64,000 bases of DNA, taken from Chitinophaga arvensicola. Lineage in GTDB: Bacteria; Bacteroidota; Bacteroidia; Chitinophagales; Chitinophagaceae. The notes under the pieces were generated by a model, which did no database searches, was not told the origin of the DNA, and saw nothing but the letters and a program-made list of their open reading frames with translations. Below, piece by piece: positions 54,952 through 63,427 of this stretch. The DNA lies in contig NZ_FOJG01000001.1 of the NCBI RefSeq assembly GCF_900110835.1, positions 3,007,499 to 3,071,498 on the forward strand. The letters are read 5' to 3'. The stretch's first letter is position 1; the number at the start of each line of letters is the position of its first letter. A program made the position numbers and the translations under genes.

Positions 54952-55709
54952 GTAATATAAAAGCTGCCATTGTAGACGATGAAGTCCGCAACATTCATAT
55001 TTTACGCAATATACTGGAGAACTACTGCAAAGATGTGACAGTTGTCGGTGAAGCGCAGAATATCAATGAGGCGGCAGAAATGATAAAGAATAACCCCATT
55101 GATGTTCTGTTTCTTGATATTGAGATGCCACCACACAATGGATTTCAGCTCCTGGAAATGTTCCCGGTGCTGAATTTTGAAGTTATCTTTATCACCGCTT
55201 TCCAGGAGTATGCACTGCAGGCAATTAAATTTGCCGCGCTGGACTACCTGTTGAAACCAATCAAGGTCAGTGAGGTGGAAGATGCGTTGGAAAAAGTGAA
55301 AAAGAGCAAGAAGGGGAGACTCAACGAACTGGCATCCATCCTGAAAGACTACGTAAAGAACAACGATAATGCTTTCTCAAAGATCGTTATACCGGTAAAC
55401 GACGGGTATAATGTGATCGATCTGAAAGATATTATCTATTGTGAAGCCTTTGATAGCTATACCAAAATTCAGCTGATCAATAACGTATCCCATCTGATCT
55501 CCAAATCATTGAAGGAATATGAGGAGATGCTCTCTGATAAAGGATTTTACAGGGTGCATAAGTCCTTCCTCATTAATATTCATCACATCGTCAAGATCAT
55601 CAAAGGGCTGGGAACAGCCGTGGTGATGAGCGATCAGAAGAATATCCCGATCTCCTCCCGTAAGAAAGATGAATTCTTCACCCAGTTGAAAGGAGTGATC
55701 AATCTCTAA
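54948..55709 (+). CDS. LytTR family response regulator
   Basis: This 253-residue regulator has a receiver domain (about 4-120; IKAAIVDDEVRNIHILRNIL) with phosphorylatable Asp57 in VLFLDIEMPPHNGFQLLEMF, and a LytTR DNA-binding domain from about 145 (KIVIPVNDGYNVIDLKDIIY, YRVHKSFLINIHHIVKIIKG). The ATG overlaps the kinase stop (ATGA), so the pair is translationally coupled. LytTR domains bind direct repeats at target promoters, which are not identified here. A terminator follows. Confidence 0.93.
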   Translation: MSNIKAAIVDDEVRNIHILRNILENYCKDVTVVGEAQNINEAAEMIKNNPIDVLFLDIEMPPHNGFQLLEMFPVLNFEVIFITAFQEYALQAIKFAALDYLLKPIKVSEVEDALEKVKKSKKGRLNELASILKDYVKNNDNAFSKIVIPVNDGYNVIDLKDIIYCEAFDSYTKIQLINNVSHLISKSLKEYEEMLSDKGFYRVHKSFLINIHHIVKIIKGLGTAVVMSDQKNIPISSRKKDEFFTQLKGVINL

Positions 55710-55733
55710 TATTATTAATTTATTGTAATTATT

Positions 55734-55767
55734 AAAGCCGGTGGCGCAACGCTTAACCGGCTTTTTT
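55734..55767 (+). terminator. Intrinsic terminator after the LytTR regulator gene
   Basis: The stem AAAGCCGGT / ACCGGCTTT encloses a 13-nt loop and is followed by a T run ending at 55767. It lies about 25 nt after the stop. Confidence 0.85.
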
Positions 55768-55910
55768 GTGCGTTCACTAACCGGATTGAACCGTTTACGG
55801 ATTTAGACCGGTTCATCTCATATACTTATATTATTTTTCTAATGGGTTTTCATAGATATGGCTGATTGCATGCCCGGTCTTTTAAGGCTATTGCGTGTAT
55901 GACTTAATGG

Positions 55911-55948
55911 AAAAGTCCCGTTCCCGAGTAAGCCGGGACGGGACTTTT
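55911..55948 (-). terminator. Intrinsic terminator of the HtrA gene
   Basis: AAAAGTCCCGTTCCC pairs with GGGACGGGACTTTT with one bulge. It lies about 30 nt after the stop of the minus-strand protease gene, and A/T tracts on both sides allow use in either direction. Confidence 0.85.
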
Positions 55949-55977
55949 ATCTTTTAAGACCCTGACCTGTTAAAGGA

Positions 55978-57552
55978 TCAGAGGTTTTCGGTACCAGTAC
56001 CGGTAGTTACATTATAGTAATAGATATTTCCACCTTTTTCAGGATAGAAGCCTATCAGCTTGAGTGTTTTTTGTTTTTCCACGGCCTGGCTCAGGTCATC
56101 TACAGAAGTGATCTGTGTGCTGCCTGCTTTCAGGATTACGAACCCGGGCGCCATGGTGGTTTGTTTTTTCAGGATACCATTGCCGATATCATTGACTACC
56201 ACACCGCCATTTACACCCAAACGGGCTGCCTGATCCTTGTCGAGTTCGGAGAGATCCGCACCCAAACGGTCCAGCGCTGTTACCTTTACCAGGTCGGTAT
56301 TACCTTTCAGGTTTTTCATCACCACATTGTTAACGGTGATTTCCTTACCATCGCGCAGGTAGCTCAGGCTGATCTTATCGCCTGGTTTGTAACGGGCCAC
56401 CTGTTCGCTGAGCTGGGAAGTAGTCGGGATCTTCACTCCGTTTACCGCAGTGATCACATCGCCGGTACGCAGGCCGGCAGCAGCAGCAGAGCTATTCGGC
56501 AATACTTCCGTTACCTGTACACCATTTACATCTCTTCTGATACCGGCATCTTTCAGCTGCTCATCGCTCATATTGGCAATGAGGGAAGAAGGAGCGTATC
56601 TCACACCGAGATAAGCACGCTGCACGTTACCATATTTCAGGATATCATCGACTACCTTTTTGATCAGGTTTACCGGAATGGCGTAGGAATAACCTGCATA
56701 GGAACCTGTAGGAGAGGCGATTGCAGAGTTGATACCTACCAGCTCACCAGCGGTATTCACCAATGCACCACCACTATTACCCTGGTTCACCGCCGCATCG
56801 GTTTGTATAAATGATTCGATGGCGCTGTTTACCCGGCCACCACTTTTGTTGATACCAATGGAGCGGGATTTCGCACTCACGATACCAGCAGTTACGGTGG
56901 CATCAAGATTCAGCGGATAACCCACGGCCAATACCCATTGTCCTATTTCCACGTTGTCGGAGTTACCATACAGGAGATAGGGAAGGTCTTTGGCGTCGAT
57001 TTTTACCACAGCGAGGTCGGTGCTGGGGTCAGTACCTACCAGTTTCGCTTTGTAGGTTTTGTTTTCGTTGCTGAGGGAAACGCTGATTTCATCGGCATCA
57101 GCAATCACGTGATTGTTGGTCACGATGTAGCCATCTGCGGAAATCAGTACACCGGAGCCGGAAGCCATCTGGCCCGGAACATAGTACCGGCGGCCATCTC
57201 CGCCACCATTAAATTCATCTCCGAAGAAATCGTCTCCGAACAGATCCTGCAGGATACTGCGTTTTCTTTGCAGGTTATTACCATTGGTAACCTGGCGCGG
57301 ATTGATTTTCGTTTTGATATGAACTACTCCCGGCACAGCTGCTTTTGCCGCAGTAGTAAAATCTGATGGTGGTGTGGCATTTGCATTTCCTTCTGTACCC
57401 GGCATGTAGCGGGCATAGTTGACAGGGATTTCAGTTCCGTTCTGGAAAACCATCGGCTGCTTCGGCTGGATATATTTGCCATACACAAATATGGAGGCAG
57501 CTGCCGTTACAGCACTGATAAGAACAGTCGTAACAATTTGCTTGAATTTCAT
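55978..57552 (-). CDS. Do/DegP/HtrA family periplasmic serine protease
   Basis: This 524-residue HtrA-type protease/chaperone has an N-terminal signal/anchor (QIVTTVLISAVTAAASIFVY) and a trypsin-like domain with the catalytic triad His148 (TNNHVIADADE), Asp179 (GTDPSTDLAVVKID) and Ser260 (QGNSGGALVN). Two PDZ domains follow (about 300-395, VQRAYLGVRYAPSSL and LPNSSAAAAGLRTGDVITAV; about 415-515, less typical). It degrades or refolds damaged envelope proteins, as trimers or larger cages. A good promoter lies at 57650-57619. It is a single gene with its own terminator. Confidence 0.93.
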   Translation of the reverse strand: MKFKQIVTTVLISAVTAAASIFVYGKYIQPKQPMVFQNGTEIPVNYARYMPGTEGNANATPPSDFTTAAKAAVPGVVHIKTKINPRQVTNGNNLQRKRSILQDLFGDDFFGDEFNGGGDGRRYYVPGQMASGSGVLISADGYIVTNNHVIADADEISVSLSNENKTYKAKLVGTDPSTDLAVVKIDAKDLPYLLYGNSDNVEIGQWVLAVGYPLNLDATVTAGIVSAKSRSIGINKSGGRVNSAIESFIQTDAAVNQGNSGGALVNTAGELVGINSAIASPTGSYAGYSYAIPVNLIKKVVDDILKYGNVQRAYLGVRYAPSSLIANMSDEQLKDAGIRRDVNGVQVTEVLPNSSAAAAGLRTGDVITAVNGVKIPTTSQLSEQVARYKPGDKISLSYLRDGKEITVNNVVMKNLKGNTDLVKVTALDRLGADLSELDKDQAARLGVNGGVVVNDIGNGILKKQTTMAPGFVILKAGSTQITSVDDLSQAVEKQKTLKLIGFYPEKGGNIYYYNVTTGTGTENL

Positions 57553-57618
57553 ATTATAGTGTGTTTGCGTGATAATTAATTTAACGCAGGTATATGATCA
57601 ATTTATATGCCCTGAGTA

Positions 57619-57650
57619 CAAATTTAATTCGCAGCAGGAATCAAACGCAA
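57619..57650 (-). promoter_or_regulatory. Promoter of the HtrA gene
   Basis: On the minus strand TTG (57650-57648), 21 nt, then TAAATTTG (57626-57619) matches the Bacteroidota consensus. It leaves a leader of about 60 nt before the ATG at 57552. Confidence 0.7.
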
Positions 57651-57774
57651 CCCGGGAGATTTACTTTAACACATTTTTATATCAATCGTTAAACGCGGCT
57701 TAATACGCTACTGACAGGCATGACAGCCCGCATGTCAATATAACAAGTAATTGCGACAAATTGTTAGGGGAATG

Positions 57775-57809
57775 CCTCCGTTGTGCGGTATGTCCGGACA
57801 CAACGGAGG
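57775..57809 (-). terminator. Hairpin after the acyl-CoA reductase gene
   Basis: A perfect 11-bp stem CCTCCGTTGTG / CACAACGGAGG surrounds a 13-nt loop containing TCCGGA, 8 nt after the minus-strand stop. A T run is missing, so it is a likely but weak terminator. Confidence 0.55.
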
Positions 57810-57816
57810 TAAGACG

Positions 57817-58815
57817 TTATAAATCCAGCAGGAATTTCATGGTATCCACGCCGTCTGCATAATCGGTGAGGGAGGGTTGCTGCGCAGAGCCAAAAGGTGT
57901 AAACTGCTGACCTACCAGGCATTGGAGGGCTTCTTCTCCGGAAAGCTCCTGTTGGAGCTGAGCCATATCTATATAATAACTATAGTGTAAAACGCTGAGC
58001 GGTGAAAACAGGCCGGTATTTTCCTGGAGCAGGATACTGCCGTTGGTCATATACGGACTGGCATTGAGCAACAGGAGCGCCAGGTTATAATCGTAGTTGT
58101 TCTTGTATTTATGATGATCTGCCAGGTAGCTGTATTTCTCCAAAGCTTTGAGCAGGGGCACAAAGTCGTAGTCGACCGGCACATACACTTTGGTCACATT
58201 ACGGCAGCCAAGTCCGAAGTAAAGCATAATATCATCTGCCAGGGACGAAAGTTCTTCTGGTGTTTCGTTACCGGTGAGGATAGCGGCGGAAGTACGGTTA
58301 TGACGGATAATATGCGGATATTTTGCAAAATAGTAGTGGAAGTAGCGGGCAGAGTTGTTACTGCCGGTGGCGATATAGGCGTCGCAGTTTTTCAGCATAT
58401 CCTGCACTTCGGTCTGGTGGGCCTGGTCCGGGTACCATTCCCCGATCTTCTCCAGGATATGTTTCATGAGGATCTCATCTTTACCGGAGAGCTTCATTTT
58501 TACGGAATGCCCGCTCAGGAAGCCGCAAAGCCAGTCGTGGAAGCCTACCAGGGGAATATTTCCGGCAGAAACGATGCCTACGGTTTTGGGCGTCCTTTCT
58601 TCGGTGGCTTTCGGATAGCCGGCCAGCCATTCCTGTAAAGGCGCCGGAGAGAGGAAATACCGGGAGATATTCTCCAGGGCGTTGTCTATAAAGGAGGGGA
58701 TAAACCAGCCATTTGCAATATAAGCACGCTCTTTTACTGCTTCCAACTCCGGACTTTTATCCGCCAGATACTGCCCCAGGCGCACTAATGCGGCTTCTTT
58801 TTCTACTATGTTCAT
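57817..58815 (-). CDS. LuxC-like acyl-CoA reductase
   Basis: This 332-residue protein resembles the LuxC/acyl-CoA reductase family, which reduces acyl-CoA or acyl-protein thioesters to aldehydes with NADPH via a cysteine acyl-enzyme. Visible features are TVGIVSAGNIPLVGFHDWLC, the helix-rich KMKLSGKDEILMKHILEKIG, YIATGSNNSARYFHYYFAKY, and the putative catalytic Cys at about 204 in GLGCRNVTKVYVPVD. It is shorter than classical LuxC (about 480), lacking some N-terminal sequence. It is divergent from a ferredoxin gene, with 94 nt between. No luciferase genes are nearby; the physiological product is unknown. Confidence 0.85.
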   Translation of the reverse strand: MNIVEKEAALVRLGQYLADKSPELEAVKERAYIANGWFIPSFIDNALENISRYFLSPAPLQEWLAGYPKATEERTPKTVGIVSAGNIPLVGFHDWLCGFLSGHSVKMKLSGKDEILMKHILEKIGEWYPDQAHQTEVQDMLKNCDAYIATGSNNSARYFHYYFAKYPHIIRHNRTSAAILTGNETPEELSSLADDIMLYFGLGCRNVTKVYVPVDYDFVPLLKALEKYSYLADHHKYKNNYDYNLALLLLNASPYMTNGSILLQENTGLFSPLSVLHYSYYIDMAQLQQELSGEEALQCLVGQQFTPFGSAQQPSLTDYADGVDTMKFLLDL

Positions 58816-58909
58816 GAAAGTATATAAATAATGACCTAATTAAACCGGGAAAATTTTATTTTTGTCACACAAAATTAATGGCTTACTACTTAACCAAAAA
58901 GTTTACACT

Positions 58910-59257
58910 ATGGCAATTAAGATAACAGACGAATGTATAAACTGTGGCGCCTGCGAACCAGAATGCCCCAACAATGCGATATACGAGGGTGGTGTTGAAT
59001 GGGCTTTAGCCGACGGTACCACCGTAAAAGGCTCCTATACATTGATGGATGGTAGTGTAATGGATGCTGACCTGCGAAATGCGCCTATCAGTGTAGATAC
59101 CTACTATATTGTGCCCAACAAATGTACAGAATGCCAGGGATTTCATGAAGAACCACAATGTGCCGCGGTTTGCCCGGTAGATTGCTGCGTACCGGATGAA
59201 ATGTACCAGGAAACTGTGGATGAGTTGATGGATAAGAAGGCAAAACTGCACGTTTAA
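58910..59257 (+). CDS. 4Fe-4S dicluster ferredoxin
   Basis: The protein has 115 residues from the ATG at 58910; the longer frame from the TTG at 58862 is not needed. It has two cluster-binding sets: [11 protein letters not shown] (cysteines about 9, 12, 15, 19) and CTEC...[11 protein letters not shown] (about 72, 75, 84, 88, 92). It is a soluble electron carrier. The family is common in Bacteroidota next to the LuxC-like reductase, which suggests a shared role or shared control, though the link is not proven. A terminator follows. Confidence 0.92.
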   Translation: MAIKITDECINCGACEPECPNNAIYEGGVEWALADGTTVKGSYTLMDGSVMDADLRNAPISVDTYYIVPNKCTECQGFHEEPQCAAVCPVDCCVPDEMYQETVDELMDKKAKLHV

Positions 59258-59279
59258 AATATTCAGGAAGGAAGCTTAT

Positions 59280-59313
59280 AACCGTTCCCGCTTTGGCCGG
59301 AACGGTTTTTTTT
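59280..59313 (+). terminator. Intrinsic terminator of the ferredoxin gene
   Basis: The stem AACCGTTCC / GGAACGGTT with a 10-nt loop is followed by a run of T, 22 nt after the stop. Confidence 0.88.
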
Positions 59314-59353
59314 ATGTAATTTGAACAGCCGCCGTCTGCAAGGGCCGTGGCTC

Positions 59354-59383
59354 TTGACAATTAACAAATATCCTTTAACTTTA
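59354..59383 (+). promoter_or_regulatory. Promoter of the D-Ala-D-Ala ligase gene
   Basis: TTG (59354-59356, in TTGACA), 19 nt, then TAACTTTA (59376-59383) fits the consensus except for the final base. The start codon is 23 nt further on. Confidence 0.6.
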
Positions 59384-59405
59384 CCCGCTTATTGTAAAAC
59401 ATTTT

Positions 59406-60392
59406 ATGAAGAAGAATATAGCTTTGGTCGCCGGTGGCTATTCAGGAGAGTATGTGATTTCCGTGCAGAGTGCCGTAACTATTGAAAATAATCTCGACAG
59501 CAGTAAATACAATGTATATAAGATCGTCATTACCCGGGAAAGCTGGAGCCATACCGGTGCAGATGGCGTGGTGACCGAAGTGGACAAAAATGATTTTTCC
59601 TTAACCATCCACGGAAATAAAATCACCTTTGATGCCGTTTTTATCGGTATCCATGGTACCCCGGGCGAAGATGGCCGCTTACAGGGATATTTTGAAATGC
59701 TCGGTATTCCGTTTACCAGCTGTGGCATGGTCACCTCTGCGGTAACGTTCAATAAAAGCTATTGCAATAAGGTAGTAGAAGCCTTGCAGGTGGTGAATGT
59801 ATCCAAATCGGTGCATATTTTCCGCGAACAGCCCTATAACACTGCTGACATCTTGCAGCAACTGCGTTTACCCGTATTCGTGAAACCGGCAGAAGGAGGC
59901 AGCAGCATCGGTATGTCCAAGGTGAAAACTGCGGAAGAACTGCAGCCAGCTATCGATAAAGCGTTTAATGAAGATTCACAGGTACTGATCGAAGAATTTA
60001 TCAAGGGCCGGGAACTGACCATCGGATTATTCCGTTCCAAAGGTGCCATCACCGTATTGCCTATCACGGAAGTGGTGAGCAGCAAGGAGTTCTTCGACTA
60101 TGAAGCGAAATATACCCCGGGTGTGAGCAATGAAATTACTCCTGCGCCGGTAAGCGACGATATTACCCGTAAAGTACAGGAAACCGCGACTGTATTATAT
60201 AATAAGCTGAATTGCAAAGGCATTGTGCGTGCTGACTTTATATACGAAGAAGCCACCGGCAAATTATTTTTCCTGGAAATCAATACTATGCCCGGTCAGT
60301 CTGAAAACAGCCTGGTACCACAACAGGTAAGGGCTGCCGGAAAGACCCTGCAGGAATTTTATGGCCTGCTTTTGGAAGAAAGCATGCAATAA
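59406..60392 (+). CDS. ddl: D-alanine--D-alanine ligase
   Basis: This 328-residue ATP-grasp ligase joins two D-Ala for peptidoglycan synthesis. Motifs visible are the N-terminal KKNIALVAGGYSGEYVISVQ, FIGIHGTPGEDGRLQGYFEM, FVKPAEGGSSIGMSKVKTAE, LIEEFIKGRELTIGLF and the metal-binding FLEINTMPGQSENSLVPQQV. The omega-loop region carries the DYEAKY sequence typical of the D-Ala-D-Ala type. It is followed 26 nt later by a PASTA-domain gene, so the two probably form an operon connected to the cell wall. Confidence 0.95.
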   Translation: MKKNIALVAGGYSGEYVISVQSAVTIENNLDSSKYNVYKIVITRESWSHTGADGVVTEVDKNDFSLTIHGNKITFDAVFIGIHGTPGEDGRLQGYFEMLGIPFTSCGMVTSAVTFNKSYCNKVVEALQVVNVSKSVHIFREQPYNTADILQQLRLPVFVKPAEGGSSIGMSKVKTAEELQPAIDKAFNEDSQVLIEEFIKGRELTIGLFRSKGAITVLPITEVVSSKEFFDYEAKYTPGVSNEITPAPVSDDITRKVQETATVLYNKLNCKGIVRADFIYEEATGKLFFLEINTMPGQSENSLVPQQVRAAGKTLQEFYGLLLEESMQ

Positions 60393-60418
60393 CGATTATC
60401 ACACTTAATTTAATTATC

Positions 60419-61234
60419 GTGTTCGACTTTATTACCAAACGCTCATTTTTATTCAATCTGTTAGCGGTTATCGTCATGTTTTTTGCCCTGGCACTGTTAT
60501 TTTTTTCCATGCTGGGCTTTATCACCAAACATGGACAACAGCTGACCGTACCGGATGTACATGGAAAATCTGTTAAAGAGGCCATTGAACTGCTGGAAAA
60601 AGCCGGTTTTGAAGCCGATGTAAGGGATTCCATTTATATTGACAGCATTCCTCCGCTGGCGGTATATGCACAAACGCCGGATAAAGGTGCGCAGGTGAAG
60701 GTGGGCAGAACCATTTACCTGACCGTGAATAAAACAGTAGCGCCGATGGTGAAAATGCCGGATCTCGAAGGACTTACCTTCCGGAGTGCCGAAATGATGC
60801 TGAAAAGCATGCGCCTGAATGTAGGAGATACCATCTACAAACCGGATTTTGCCACCAATACCGTTTTGCAGCAATTGCTGAATGGCAAGAAAGTAAAGCC
60901 GGGCACAGAAGTAGCAGAGGGCAGTAATATTACCCTGATCCTCAGCAGCGGAACCGGCAGCGTGGAAAACCCGGTGCCTAACTTTGTAGGACTCACCTAT
61001 GCGGAAGCCCGCGAAATGCTGAGTGCCAGCAACCTCAATCCAGGTACAGTGATTATTGATCCCGGTGTGTCAGACACGGCGAATGCCTATATCATTAAAC
61101 AGGTGCCTACCCGTAAAAACGAAATAGGAGATTTCAATATGGTCAGGGCCGGTGAAAGCGTGGACTTCTGGTTATCGGCCACCAAGCCGGTTACGGACAG
61201 TACCGCTACCGCCAAACCTGTTGAACAGGAATAA
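60419..61234 (+). CDS. PASTA domain membrane protein
   Basis: The protein has 271 residues from a GTG start at 60419; the first in-frame ATG is within the membrane helix, so GTG is needed. It has one membrane segment (FLFNLLAVIVMFFALALLFF) followed by three extracytoplasmic PASTA domains: LTVPDVHGKSVKEAIELLEK, VKMPDLEGLTFRSAEMMLKS and PVPNFVGLTYAEAREMLSAS. It has no kinase or penicillin-binding part. PASTA domains bind peptidoglycan fragments, and the preceding gene is ddl, so a cell-wall role is likely. Confidence 0.92.
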   Translation: MFDFITKRSFLFNLLAVIVMFFALALLFFSMLGFITKHGQQLTVPDVHGKSVKEAIELLEKAGFEADVRDSIYIDSIPPLAVYAQTPDKGAQVKVGRTIYLTVNKTVAPMVKMPDLEGLTFRSAEMMLKSMRLNVGDTIYKPDFATNTVLQQLLNGKKVKPGTEVAEGSNITLILSSGTGSVENPVPNFVGLTYAEAREMLSASNLNPGTVIIDPGVSDTANAYIIKQVPTRKNEIGDFNMVRAGESVDFWLSATKPVTDSTATAKPVEQE

Positions 61235-61272
61235 TTGAAAATGATGTAATTTGATTTTAAATACTTAACAAC

Positions 61273-61578
61273 ATGCAAAACATTACGGCAGAAGAACTGA
61301 AACAGCGTATCGACAACGGAGAAGAGCTTTATATATTAGATGTAAGAGAACCACATGAACGCGCAGAGTTCAACATCGGCGGAACGCATATTCCTTTGGG
61401 TTTTGTTCAGCAGATGCAGGTGGATGAAATTGAAGACTGGAAAGACAAAGAAATCATCGTGTACTGCCGCAGCGGTAACCGCAGTGGTCAGGCCTGTATG
61501 TTACTCGATTCCATGGGCTTTACCAACACCAAAAACCTGGTAGGTGGTATGCTGAAATGGACAGAGCTGTATAAATAA
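61273..61578 (+). CDS. Rhodanese-like domain protein
   Basis: This 101-residue single-domain sulfurtransferase has the fold motif LYILDVREPHERAEFNIGGT and the active-site loop CRSGNRSG with Cys65, which could carry a persulfide. A GlpE/PspE-like role in sulfur transfer or cyanide detoxification is possible; the substrate is unknown. It lies 38 nt after the PASTA gene on the same strand and is followed by a strong hairpin. Confidence 0.92.
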   Translation: MQNITAEELKQRIDNGEELYILDVREPHERAEFNIGGTHIPLGFVQQMQVDEIEDWKDKEIIVYCRSGNRSGQACMLLDSMGFTNTKNLVGGMLKWTELYK

Positions 61579-61590
61579 TTTTTATTGCAG

Positions 61591-61630
61591 AAGCGGAATA
61601 GCTGCGGCTTTGCTGCAGCTATTCCGCTTT
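61591..61630. terminator. Strong hairpin between the rhodanese and RidA genes
   Basis: A perfect 15-bp stem AAGCGGAATAGCTGC / GCAGCTATTCCGCTT with a 9-nt loop lies between two converging genes, and probably ends both. Confidence 0.8.
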
Positions 61631-61650
61631 GTATTTTGATGCAGGCCGGT

Positions 61651-62043
61651 TTAGGCTTTCTGCTCTACAATAGCCGTTGCTTCTATCTCCACCAGGTAAC
61701 GGGGATCAATCAGTTTACTCACTTCCACCATCGTAGTAGCGGGTTTGATGCTTTTAAAGAATTCTCCGTGAGCACGGCCATATTCCTCCCACCTGGAAAT
61801 ATCGGTTACAAACATGCGGGTGCGTACTACATCATGTAAAGTGGCGCCGGCATTGATCAGCGCGGATTCTATTTTCGCCAGCGCAAATTTCGTTTGTTCA
61901 TAGGCGTCGCCTTCTGCCACTACCTTATCGTTGTCGGATGCTACGGTTCCGGATACTTCAATGATATTACCGATTCTTACTGCACGGGAGTAGCCTACTT
62001 TCCCTTCCCAGAGCGCTCCGGAGGAGTAATTGGTACGTTTCAT
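61651..62043 (-). CDS. RidA family protein (YjgF/YER057c/UK114)
   Basis: This 130-residue protein has the family features: YSRAVRIGNIIEVSGTVASD, QTKFALAKIESALINAGATL and VVRTRMFVTDISRWEEYGRA, and the conserved Arg (RTRMFV) plus Glu near the C-terminus (EIEATAIVE). RidA members hydrolyse reactive enamine/imine intermediates made by PLP enzymes; others have different functions. It forms a trimer. It is a single gene, converging on the rhodanese gene. Confidence 0.9.
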   Translation of the reverse strand: MKRTNYSSGALWEGKVGYSRAVRIGNIIEVSGTVASDNDKVVAEGDAYEQTKFALAKIESALINAGATLHDVVRTRMFVTDISRWEEYGRAHGEFFKSIKPATTMVEVSKLIDPRYLVEIEATAIVEQKA

Positions 62044-62144
62044 AGCTATATTTTAGAAAGATGAGGAGATATACAAATCTACAACATCCTGTGGGTTGCG
62101 ATAGCATGATCCTGCACTGGGTGACACCATGAATCATTACGGTG

Positions 62145-63266
62145 TTATTGCCGCGTTCCACTGCTATTATCCGGCGGTGGTGTGGTTCTGAACTTTACCA
62201 CTTTCCCCAGCAGATCGAACCAGAACGGGGCGCCAAGAGAAATAGCCAGCGCCGTAATGCACCAGCCGCCAAAGATCAGCCAGCTGTTTTGCTGAAAGGG
62301 ATGGGTATAGCCGCAGCGGAGCACCGGATGGCCACTGCTGGTGTCGGTGATGCAGGCGCGGCTGATACCCAGCACATTGGCAGCGTCGCCGGCATCGTTG
62401 CGTAGCATGGCGTAAACACCGATCAGGGAAGTATCTCCCACAAATACGCGCAGCGAGGTATCGGCACGGAAAAAGGCGCTGTCTGGATGCAGTATATTTT
62501 TACGTATAAGTGTATCCGTTATGGCGCTATAAGCAGGCGTTCGGCTGGTGGCCAGTTGAACCATTTCGGTGCGCACGTTTTTGTCTTTCATCAGGATCCG
62601 TGCAATGGCAATAGAGTCTACATTGAACAAGGCGGCAATGGTGATACCGATGAAGAGCAGCCAGGTTTGTGTTTGCTTGCGGTACCAGCCACTGGCGCGG
62701 GTCATGGTTTCATTGAACCAGCTCTCCATATTGATCCGGAAGGCAGGAATATTGTGATGGGCATCTTCAAACAGCTGCAGCAGGTGTTCCTGTGTATCTG
62801 GTACCAGGTGCAGGGTATTGAGCGTGAGCGCCGTTTTCACCGCCTGTGCATCTGTACCGGCATGTTCTTTCACACTACCACGGAGCAGGTGCAGCATGGT
62901 TTGTGAAAAGATCTGCGGACTGATATACGCAGGTCTCGATGTAGCGCTGTTTTCCCCCAGGTTACGGATGGATGGTGTGCTGTAGAATTTCCGGAGAAAC
63001 GGATTTTTGCGGAAGGGTTCAAAAAAGTAAACCACGCTCCAGCCCAGTTCGTAAAACCAGTTGAAGAAAGTAAACTTTCCAAACCAACCGAGGTCTTTGC
63101 TGTGATCATCTTCTTCCAGCATCCTGCGCAGGCCTTTGGTGAGCAACCGTGCGCGGGAATTGAAAATTCTGGCAATCAGTTCCTGTACTACGGAAGCCAG
63201 CAGGCTGTAAAGCAGGTAAATAAAAATAAGGCCGAGGGCCACATCAATGGCCAGGTTACTAAACAT
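62145..63266 (-). CDS. Membrane protein of unknown function
   Basis: This 373-residue protein was not matched to a named family. The N-terminus has a membrane helix (ALGLIFIYLLYSLLASVVQE) followed by a basic region (NSRARLLTKGLRRMLEED). A middle helix (WLLFIGITIAALFNVDSIAI) and a C-terminal pair (WLIFGGWCITALAISLGAPF) frame a soluble domain at about 230-320 that includes VFVGDTSLIGVYAMLRND. Between helices 1 and 2 lies a long cytosolic-type region. Similar proteins occur widely in Bacteroidota. No operon partner. Confidence 0.75.
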   Translation of the reverse strand: MFSNLAIDVALGLIFIYLLYSLLASVVQELIARIFNSRARLLTKGLRRMLEEDDHSKDLGWFGKFTFFNWFYELGWSVVYFFEPFRKNPFLRKFYSTPSIRNLGENSATSRPAYISPQIFSQTMLHLLRGSVKEHAGTDAQAVKTALTLNTLHLVPDTQEHLLQLFEDAHHNIPAFRINMESWFNETMTRASGWYRKQTQTWLLFIGITIAALFNVDSIAIARILMKDKNVRTEMVQLATSRTPAYSAITDTLIRKNILHPDSAFFRADTSLRVFVGDTSLIGVYAMLRNDAGDAANVLGISRACITDTSSGHPVLRCGYTHPFQQNSWLIFGGWCITALAISLGAPFWFDLLGKVVKFRTTPPPDNSSGTRQ

Positions 63267-63402
63267 AAGGATAGGTATTAAGTTGACATATTCACATAAA
63301 AGTAAATATTTATACTAAAGATAAAAGGCCGCTACGCAATGTATTTGCAAACCCGTCGTTATGTTCTTATGAACTGCCGCTGAGTGCGGTGCAGAAACAT
63401 TA

Positions 63403-63411
63403 TATATTTGC
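63403..63411 (+). promoter_or_regulatory. Promoter -7 box before the secreted protein gene
   Basis: TATATTTGC is an exact -7 box 16 nt before the ATG at 63428. A clear TTG at -33 was not seen. Confidence 0.45.
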
Positions 63412-63427
63412 GCATATCTTAGTCCAT

